From an uncultured Alphaproteobacteria bacterium (GTDB lineage: Bacteria > Pseudomonadota > Alphaproteobacteria > Caulobacterales > Caulobacteraceae), in assembly GCA_903822175.1 (NCBI GenBank), contig CAIJOB010000002.1, forward strand, positions 62,001 through 126,000: a DNA stretch of 64,000 bases. The letters are read 5' to 3'. Below the pieces are notes generated by a model that saw only the letters and a program-made list of their open reading frames with translations, ran no database searches and was not told the origin of the DNA. Shown here piece after piece: positions 58,498 through 64,000 of this stretch. Each line of letters begins with the position of its first letter. Positions within the stretch are counted from its first letter, which is position 1. Position numbers and translations under genes: made by a program.

Positions 58498-59043
58498 TCA
58501 GGCGGCCTGCTTGTCGCGATAGGCGGCGCCTTCCAGGTCCAGGAGCCAGCGTTTGCGCGGCAGGCTGCCGCCGTAGCCGGTGAGCGAACCGTCGGTTCCG
58601 ATCACCCGGTGACAGGGCACGACCAACGCGACGGGATTGGCCCCGTTGGCGTGACCCACGGCCCGGACCGCGGTGGGTCGACCGATGCGCTGCGCCAGGC
58701 CCGCGTAGCTTAGGGTCTCACCCGCTGGGATTGAGCAGAGCGTCTCCCAGACCTTCAGCTGGAAAGCTGTCCCGGAGGCCTTCCACGGCACCGTTTCGAG
58801 CGCCTCTGCATCACCCCCGAAATAGGCCTCGAAGGGTCCGCGCATCGGCGGCGGCGCGCGGCCCTCGGCCAGCGTCGCCTTGGGATAGTGGCGGCCAATC
58901 CACGCCCGCATGGCTAGCTCGTACTCGGTCCAGTTGAAGGCGCGCAGCACGCCCGCCTCGTCAGTGACCAGCAGGGCCGTCCCGATGGGCGTGATCAGCC
59001 GGTCCAGCGTCAGGATTTCAAGCGGCGCGTTTGCGATCGGCAT
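58498..59043 (-). CDS. ogt: Methylated-DNA--protein-cysteine methyltransferase (Ogt/MGMT)
   Basis: A 181-residue suicide repair protein. The acceptor Cys144 is in VVPCHRVIG, preceded by the DNA-binding text SYAGLAQRIGRPTAVRAVG and followed by LTGYGGSLPRKRWLL. It transfers the O6-alkyl group from guanine to itself. Its ATG at 59043 lies inside the 3' end of the Ada-AlkA fusion gene (26-bp overlap), so the two are co-translated as an alkylation-repair unit. It contains only the O6-methylguanine part and no Ada-type N-domain, which the neighbour supplies. Confidence 0.93.
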   Translation of the reverse strand: MPIANAPLEILTLDRLITPIGTALLVTDEAGVLRAFNWTEYELAMRAWIGRHYPKATLAEGRAPPPMRGPFEAYFGGDAEALETVPWKASGTAFQLKVWETLCSIPAGETLSYAGLAQRIGRPTAVRAVGHANGANPVALVVPCHRVIGTDGSLTGYGGSLPRKRWLLDLEGAAYRDKQAA

Positions 59044-60532
59044 CGGTCTTGGTCCTCTTCGGGGCGGCGATCTGGTCCGCGTCGGCGGCCCAGAGATGTT
59101 GTGCGGCATAGGCCCGCCAGGGCCGCCAGGCCTCAGCGCGGGCCAGAAGTTCGGCGGGCGTCGGCCGTTGGCCGCTCTCGTCGGCCATCCCGCGCATGAG
59201 GCCGATGTCGGCTTGCGGGAAGGCGTCGGGCTCACGCAGTTCGCGAAGCGCAATGTACTGCGCCGTCCATTCGCCGACGCCTGGCAGGGCCTTCAGCGCG
59301 GCGATGGCGCTTTCGAGGTCGCCGCGGGGCGTGAAGATCGTCGGATCGGCGGCGACTGTGCGGGCCAGCGCCTCCAGGGCCGCGCCACGAGCCCTGGGCA
59401 TGCCAAGCGCGGCGATGTCCTGGCCGACAATCTGCTCCGGCGCCGGGAAGGCGCGCGTCAGGCCTAGCGAGGCGGCGAAGGGATCGTCGATCCTTGCGCC
59501 GTAGGCTTCGGTCAGCTTAGCCGCGAGGCCGCGCGCCGCGGTCACCGTGATCTGCTGGCCCAGGATCGCGCGCACCGCCAGCTCGAAGCCATCCCAGGCG
59601 CCGGGCGCCCGCAGGCCGGGCTTGGCGGCCACCAGCGGCGCCAGCGCCGGGTCCTGACTCAGATGCGCCCCGATCAGGCCTGGGTCGGCGGTCAGGTCGA
59701 ACACGCGACGGATACGCGCGATCACCGCCGGCAGAGCCTGCACCTTGGGGAAGCGGATCTCCGCGACGAGGAAATCACCCTGCCCTTGCGAGACCGTGAC
59801 GACGCCCAGCGCGCCCTCGACCGCCAGCGTTCGCGCATAGCGCTTCGGCGAGACGCTTTCGACGCCTGCGATCGCGCGGGCCGCCAGGAAGCCGATCATC
59901 GCGTCCCAGTCATAGGGCGCACGGTAAGGCAGCCTGACGGTGATGCCGCCGGCCGCGGCGCCCACGTCGTCCGCCCGGCTGCGGCGCAGCGCGCCCGGCG
60001 GGCGGCCGAACAGCTGCTGGAAGGTCTCGTTGAACCGCCGCACGCTGCCGAAACCCGACGCCAGCGCCACCTCGCCCATGGGCAGGAGCGTCTCCTGGAT
60101 CAGCTGCTTGGCTAGCAGCACGCGGCGGGTCTGGGCCACCGCCACCGGCGAGGCCCCCAGGTGTTGGCGGAACAGCCGGCGCAGCTGCCGCTCGCCGACG
60201 CCGAGTCGCGAGGCCAGAGCATCGACGTCACCGTTGTCCATGGCGCCCGCCTCGATCAGCGCGAGCGCGCGGCTGACGGTGTTCGAGGTGCCGCGCCAAG
60301 CGCCGAGATCGGGCGACGACTCCGGCCGGCAGCGCAGGCAGGGCCGGTAGCCGGCCTCCTGGCAGGCCGCCGCCGTCGGATAGAAGGTCATATTCTCCGG
60401 TTTCGGCGTCCGCGCCGGGCACACCGGACGGCAGTAGATGCTGGTGGTCCTGACCGCGCCGAAAATCCGCCCGTCAAACCGCGGATCGCGGGTCAGAAAG
60501 GCTTGGCGGCAGGCTGCGAAATCCATGTCCAT
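59018..60532 (-). CDS. Ada-type regulator fused to 3-methyladenine DNA glycosylase II (AlkA)
   Basis: A 504-residue fusion. Residues 1-80 are an Ada zinc domain with Cys34, Cys38, Cys65 and Cys68; Cys34 is the probable methylphosphotriester acceptor. Residues about 85-185 form an AraC-type HTH (LASRLGVGERQLRRLFRQHL). Residues about 195-490 are AlkA-like, with the helix-hairpin-helix LPGVGEWTAQYIALR and catalytic Asp in DAFPQADIGLMRG. It should sense methyl damage, activate transcription and excise alkylated bases. The MGMT partner overlaps its 3' end. Known as an Ada/AlkA fusion type in several bacteria. Confidence 0.92.
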   Translation of the reverse strand: MDMDFAACRQAFLTRDPRFDGRIFGAVRTTSIYCRPVCPARTPKPENMTFYPTAAACQEAGYRPCLRCRPESSPDLGAWRGTSNTVSRALALIEAGAMDNGDVDALASRLGVGERQLRRLFRQHLGASPVAVAQTRRVLLAKQLIQETLLPMGEVALASGFGSVRRFNETFQQLFGRPPGALRRSRADDVGAAAGGITVRLPYRAPYDWDAMIGFLAARAIAGVESVSPKRYARTLAVEGALGVVTVSQGQGDFLVAEIRFPKVQALPAVIARIRRVFDLTADPGLIGAHLSQDPALAPLVAAKPGLRAPGAWDGFELAVRAILGQQITVTAARGLAAKLTEAYGARIDDPFAASLGLTRAFPAPEQIVGQDIAALGMPRARGAALEALARTVAADPTIFTPRGDLESAIAALKALPGVGEWTAQYIALRELREPDAFPQADIGLMRGMADESGQRPTPAELLARAEAWRPWRAYAAQHLWAADADQIAAPKRTKTDADRKRAA

Positions 60533-60646
60533 GGCGGCAAGATGAGGGCTCGACCCCGCGAAGTCTCGCGGTTTTCGGACATTGATGGCGTGGGTCTTGG
60601 TGGTTTTCGGTCGCCTAAGACCGCTAGTTCACCGCGTCCTCGCGCC

Positions 60647-61288
60647 TCAACGGCTCGGGCTTATTGGCCTCCACTCCTCGATATAGCTGTTGTCGGCCGC
60701 CACACGGTCGCTCATGCCGCGGGTGTCGCGAATCTCGCCCCGAAAGCCGTTCACCTGGGCATAGCCCGTCAGGCCAGGCTTGGCCCGGAAGCGCGCCGCA
60801 TAGGTCGGGATCAGCGCGCCGTAGTACTCGTCGTGGGCCAGAGCGTGTGGCCGGGGCCCCACGATCGACATGTCGCCCTTCAGCACATTCCACAGCTGCG
60901 GCAACTCATCGATGGATAGTTTGCGCAGCAGCGCACCGATCTCGGTCACCCGGCTGTCGCCCTTGGTGGCTTGGCGCACCGCATCGCAATCCTCGGTCAC
61001 CGTCATCGTGCGGAACTTGTAGATCGTGAACACCCGGCCTCGGTAGCCGGTCCGCCGTTGACGGAAGATCGCCTGCCCCGGGCTTTCCAGCCGGATCACC
61101 CCCATCACCACCATCAGCAGCGGCAGGAACAGCAAAAGCGCGAAGCCCGCGATCACCACATCAAGCACACGCTTGATCGGATGCGTCGCGACCAGATAGG
61201 CGGAAAGACCGGCGGACGGGCGGACGCGTCGCTCGAGACCCGCGCTCTGCGCCCGGTTCATCTCGCCCTGCTCCGCCAGCATGCTCAC
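60647..61288 (-). CDS. Polyprenyl-phosphate sugar transferase with shortened C-terminus
   Basis: About 213 residues (GTG start 61288 with GGGGAA upstream; ATG 61363 would add 25). The membrane helix VLDVVIAGFALLLFLPLLMV and catalytic motifs KFRTMTV, RVTEIGALLRKLSIDELPQLW, LKGDMSIVGPRP and PGLTGYAQVNGFRG are intact. After DNSYIEEW, however, the usual LWLDLKIIxxT...NAY segment is absent and the protein ends PISPSR. The family normally needs this membrane-associated end, so activity is doubtful. It lies near the dTDP-rhamnose genes, consistent with an exopolysaccharide or O-antigen locus. Confidence 0.78.
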   Translation of the reverse strand: MSMLAEQGEMNRAQSAGLERRVRPSAGLSAYLVATHPIKRVLDVVIAGFALLLFLPLLMVVMGVIRLESPGQAIFRQRRTGYRGRVFTIYKFRTMTVTEDCDAVRQATKGDSRVTEIGALLRKLSIDELPQLWNVLKGDMSIVGPRPHALAHDEYYGALIPTYAARFRAKPGLTGYAQVNGFRGEIRDTRGMSDRVAADNSYIEEWRPISPSR

Positions 61289-61439
61289 GTCGTCTTTTCC
61301 CCAGCCTTCAATTCTATCTACGGCGGAGCTGGACCAAAAGACGCTTAACCGGCCGTTTTCCATCTCTGCCCACGATCTCTTAAGCGCACCTGGTGTTTAT
61401 GGGACAGCCGCCCAGAACGGTCGGTTCGGAGCAAGAGCA

Positions 61440-61604
61440 ATGCCAGCAGACGTGTCGTTCCAGGACATCGCCGCTCGCAGCGTCTCCCTGGAGACCGCGT
61501 CGGGCCGCCGCCTCCCCTTGGGAATCGGTCTCGTTGTGGCGGGCTCCGCCTCGGTGGGCCTGTGGTTCGCCATCGCCGCCGGTCTCAAGGCTCTCTTCTT
61601 CTAA
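61440..61604 (+). CDS. Small single-TM membrane protein, 54 residues
   Basis: Starts MPADVSFQDIAARSV, then has a basic turn (GRRLPLG) and one hydrophobic segment (IGLVVAGSASVGLWFAIAA) that should span the membrane with a short tail. No function can be inferred. The compact layout, stop directly after the TM and separate position between two opposed operons support a real small gene rather than a shadow. No strong ribosome site is visible. Confidence 0.5.
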   Translation: MPADVSFQDIAARSVSLETASGRRLPLGIGLVVAGSASVGLWFAIAAGLKALFF

Positions 61605-61660
61605 GACCGCAACAGCGCCGACCCGCTCGTCGGGTTCCCGACCACATCTCGAATTCGCGG

Positions 61661-61678
61661 GGCGGCCTTTTGGTCGCC
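61661..61678. terminator. Hairpin at the rfbA stop codon
   Basis: GGCGGCC (61661-61667) pairs with GGTCGCC (61672-61678), including one wobble pair, around the loop TTTT. It sits at the junction of the convergent small-protein gene and rfbA and touches the rfbA stop codon, so it may terminate the rfb transcript. Confidence 0.35.
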
Positions 61679-62574
61679 TATTCCGCTGCGTCGTCCGCGC
61701 CGAGCGGCCGTTCGGCGAGCTGGCGCAGATACTGTCCGTACTCGCTCTTCGCCAGCGCCTCACCGAGTTTCTTCAGTTGCTGGGCGTCGATCCAGCCGTT
61801 GCGGTAGGCGATCTCTTCTAGGCAACCGATCCGCAGGCCTTGGCGCTGTTCGACCGCGCGGATGAACTCGCCGGCCTGGATCAGGCTGTCGTGGGTGCCG
61901 GTGTCCAGCCAGGCGAAGCCGCGGCCCAGCAGTTCGACGTTGAGCTCGCCGGCGTCCAGATAGACCTGGTTCAGCGCGGTGATCTCCAACTCGCCGCGAT
62001 GCGACGGCTTCAGTGTCTTGGCGAATTCGCTGGCGCGGCCGTCGTAGAAATAGAGGCCGGTGACAGCGTAGTTCGACTTAGGGACCACAGGCTTCTCCTC
62101 GATGCCCAGCGCCTTGCCGTCGGCACCCAGTTCCACCACGCCGTACCGCTCGGGATCCTGCACCAGATAGCCGAACACCGTCGCGCCCTTGTCGCGAGCG
62201 TCGGCGGCCCGCAGCGAGCGGGTGAAGTTCTGCCCAAAGAAGATGTTGTCACCCAGCACCATGACACTGGGCCCGCCGGCGATGAACTCTTCGCCGAGGA
62301 TATAGGCCTGGGCCAGGCCGTCGGGGCTTGGCTGGACCACATATTCGAACTTCACGCCGTAGCGCGAACCATCGCCCAGCAGGCGCTTGAAGGCGGCCTG
62401 ATCCTCCGGCGTGGTGATGATCAGGATCTCGCGCACGCCCGCCAGCAGCAGCACCGACAGCGGATAATAGATCATCGGCTTGTCGTAGACCGGCAGCAGC
62501 TGCTTGGAGACCGCCAGGGTCAGGGGATGCAGCCGGGTGCCGGAGCCGCCGGCCAGGATGACTCCGCGTCTCAT
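61678..62574 (-). CDS. rfbA: Glucose-1-phosphate thymidylyltransferase
   Basis: A 298-residue nucleotidyltransferase. The N-terminal signature [19 protein letters not shown] includes the pyrophosphorylase loop, followed by [35 protein letters not shown] and [13 protein letters not shown]. It makes dTDP-glucose from dTTP and glucose-1-phosphate, the first step toward dTDP-L-rhamnose. Its ATG overlaps the rfbD stop by 4 bp (62571-62574). The length is standard. Confidence 0.95.
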   Translation of the reverse strand: MRRGVILAGGSGTRLHPLTLAVSKQLLPVYDKPMIYYPLSVLLLAGVREILIITTPEDQAAFKRLLGDGSRYGVKFEYVVQPSPDGLAQAYILGEEFIAGGPSVMVLGDNIFFGQNFTRSLRAADARDKGATVFGYLVQDPERYGVVELGADGKALGIEEKPVVPKSNYAVTGLYFYDGRASEFAKTLKPSHRGELEITALNQVYLDAGELNVELLGRGFAWLDTGTHDSLIQAGEFIRAVEQRQGLRIGCLEEIAYRNGWIDAQQLKKLGEALAKSEYGQYLRQLAERPLGADDAAE

Positions 62575-63470
62575 GCCGCCGACCTCGCTTCAGATTGGAG
62601 TTCCGCCACGATCTCTGCGACCGGCTCCCGCCAGGGCCGCAGCGTGACGCCGAACGTGCGTTCCAGCTGGCTGGTGTCCAGCGTCCCGCGCACGGGCCGT
62701 TTGGCCGGCGCCGGCCAGTCGGCGGCCGAGCCGCAGGCGACCGCGGGGGCTTTGTCCCCCAGCGCGGCGGCGAAGATGCCGTCGGCGAAGCCCTTCCAGG
62801 TGACCTCGCCGGCATTGGCGAAATGGTGGACGCCGAAGACCGGATCGCCGGCCTTGGCCGCGGCCAGACGCCCGGCCTGGGAGAGAATGAACCTCGCCAG
62901 GTCCCGCGCCGCGGTCGGGCGGCCGAACTGGTCGTCGACCACCTTCAGCGCCCGGCTCTCGCCGGCGGCCCGCAGCATGGTCTTGACGAAGTTCTTGCCG
63001 TGGCTGGAGACCACCCAGGAGGTTCGCAGGATCAGCGCCCGCGGAGAGGCCGCCAGGATGCGCCGCTCACCCTCGAGCTTGGAGGCGCCGTAGACGTTCA
63101 GCGGAGCCGTCGCATCACTCTCTACATAGGGCGCGCCCTTATCGCCGGCGAAAACATAGTCGGTGGAGACCTGCACCAGGGCCGGGCCGTCGGCGTTTAG
63201 CGCCTTAGCGATCGCACCCGGCGTCTCGGCGTTGACGGTGAAAGCCAGGTCACGCTCGCTCTCCGCCAGGTCGACGGCGGTGTAAGCGGCTGCGAGCACG
63301 ACCAAGTCGTACTCGCCCTGTCCGAGCCGGCGCACGACCGCCTGCGGATCGGCGAAGTCGGCTTCGGCCCGCGAGAGCGCGGTGATCTCGACGTCGAAGT
63401 CCTTGGCCTGGCCCAGCAGTTCGCGCGCCAGTTGCCCGCTGGTCCCGAACTGCAGGATGCGGACGGTCAT
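62571..63470 (-). CDS. rfbD: dTDP-4-dehydrorhamnose reductase
   Basis: A 299-residue extended SDR. The cofactor loop is [13 protein letters not shown], the YxxxK motif is in [13 protein letters not shown], and [11 protein letters not shown] is the family signature. It reduces dTDP-4-dehydro-L-rhamnose to dTDP-L-rhamnose with NADPH. It overlaps both neighbours by 4 bp, giving the order rfbB-rfbD-rfbA on the minus strand. Confidence 0.95.
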   Translation of the reverse strand: MTVRILQFGTSGQLARELLGQAKDFDVEITALSRAEADFADPQAVVRRLGQGEYDLVVLAAAYTAVDLAESERDLAFTVNAETPGAIAKALNADGPALVQVSTDYVFAGDKGAPYVESDATAPLNVYGASKLEGERRILAASPRALILRTSWVVSSHGKNFVKTMLRAAGESRALKVVDDQFGRPTAARDLARFILSQAGRLAAAKAGDPVFGVHHFANAGEVTWKGFADGIFAAALGDKAPAVACGSAADWPAPAKRPVRGTLDTSQLERTFGVTLRPWREPVAEIVAELQSEARSAA

Positions 63471-64000
63471 GCCTTGACCAGACCCAGGCGCTCGGACTGG
63501 AAGCCGCGCTGGCGGATGCCTTCGACCCAGTCGGGGTTTTCGACGTACCAGCGCACCGTGTCCTCCAGGCCTTCCATCAACGGCATGCGCGGCTTCCAGC
63601 CCAGTTCAGCCTGCAGCTTCGAGGCGTCGATGGCGTAGCGGAAGTCGTGGCCAGGCCGGTCGGTGACGAAGGCGATCTTGTCGGCGTGCGGGGTGTTGGC
63701 CGGCGCCATGCGGTCGAGGTGCTCGCACAGCATGCGGATCACCTCGATGTTGCGCTTCGTCGCGTCACCGCCGATGCAATAGGTCTCGCCCAGCCTGCCC
63801 TTCTGGATGACCAGCAGCAGCGCGTCGGCGTGGTCGTCCACATGCAGCCAGTCGCGCACCTGGCGGCCGTCGCCATAGACCGGGATGGATTTTCCCTCCA
63901 GCGCCCGACTGATCACCGTCGGGATCAGCTTCTCCGGGAATTGGAACGGCCCGTAGTTGTTGGAGCAGTTGGTCAGCACTACGGGCATGCCGTAGGTGCG
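63467..64000 (-). CDS. rfbB: dTDP-glucose 4,6-dehydratase, 3' part only
   Basis: The frame runs off the right edge; 177 C-terminal residues are present. They include LTNCSNNYGPFQFPEKLIP, VYGDGRQVRDWLHVDDHADA and RPGHDFRYAIDASKLQAELGW, which are diagnostic for RfbB. The enzyme converts dTDP-glucose to dTDP-4-keto-6-deoxyglucose. Its NAD loop and YxxxK lie beyond the window. It overlaps rfbD by 4 bp, so it heads this operon within the window. rfbC (epimerase) is not among the genes seen. Confidence 0.95.
   Translation of the reverse strand, partial: RTYGMPVVLTNCSNNYGPFQFPEKLIPTVISRALEGKSIPVYGDGRQVRDWLHVDDHADALLLVIQKGRLGETYCIGGDATKRNIEVIRMLCEHLDRMAPANTPHADKIAFVTDRPGHDFRYAIDASKLQAELGWKPRMPLMEGLEDTVRWYVENPDWVEGIRQRGFQSERLGLVKA

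Overview
This window is GC-rich alphaproteobacterial DNA, most likely from Caulobacteraceae (Phenylobacterium or Caulobacter type). Supporting signs are a TipN-like polarity protein, several TonB-dependent receptors, PEP-CTERM proteins ending in PEPxxWA-type motifs, a GTTC-N7-GTTC (alphaproteobacterial LexA-type) site, an UrcA-like protein and many crotonase/SDR/GST genes. No rRNA, tRNA, CRISPR array or phage structural gene was recognised. The genus is inferred from gene content only.

Layout. 1-5.3 kb: amidase 3' end, YjbR-like protein, Tat-exported amidohydrolase, and a ybbAP-type ABC exporter divergent from a tesA-like esterase, as in E. coli. 6.0-17.6 kb: a minus-strand array reading TonB receptor, secreted acid phosphatase, response regulator, histidine kinase, beta-propeller protein, TolC, RND adaptor, HME-RND pump. 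A Pho-box-like site sits upstream of the receptor and a membrane PAP2 phosphatase lies just beyond. 18.5-30.7 kb: mostly housekeeping and hypothetical genes (lactate dehydrogenase family, S9 peptidase, AsmA, sugar transferase, RlmJ, topoisomerase IB, LLM oxidoreductase). 30.6-33.6 kb: two paralogous PEP-CTERM genes flank an arylamine N-acetyltransferase gene, and both carry the same two-palindrome element upstream. 33.6-38.7 kb: a TonB receptor without a signal peptide, an SDR, UrcA-like protein, crotonase and GST.

39.58-42.18 kb is a complete IS1595/ISXO2-type element of 2,607 bp. It has perfect 23-bp terminal inverted repeats, an 8-bp target duplication, a DDNK transposase and passenger ORFs. 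It has split a small gene four codons after its start codon, directly next to a LexA-type operator. 44.1-51.8 kb is a divergent catabolic cluster (epoxide hydrolase, crotonase and two GSTs facing crotonase, two SDRs, then another crotonase and a secreted protein). At about 53.58 kb two genes that have both lost their 5' ends meet back to back: a hybrid histidine kinase and a 2OG-Fe(II) oxygenase remnant, which marks a rearrangement or misjoin.

53.8-64 kb holds the TipN-like coiled-coil protein, a polysaccharide deacetylase, DedA, an alkylation-repair pair (Ada-AlkA fusion overlapping an MGMT), a sugar transferase with a shortened C-terminus, and dTDP-rhamnose genes rfbA, rfbD and the 3' part of rfbB.

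The best candidates for an undescribed system are the Pho-box/TonB receptor/phosphatase/two-component/RND array and the PEP-CTERM pair with shared dual-palindrome control. Both proposals rest on sequence reading and gene order, not on searches.
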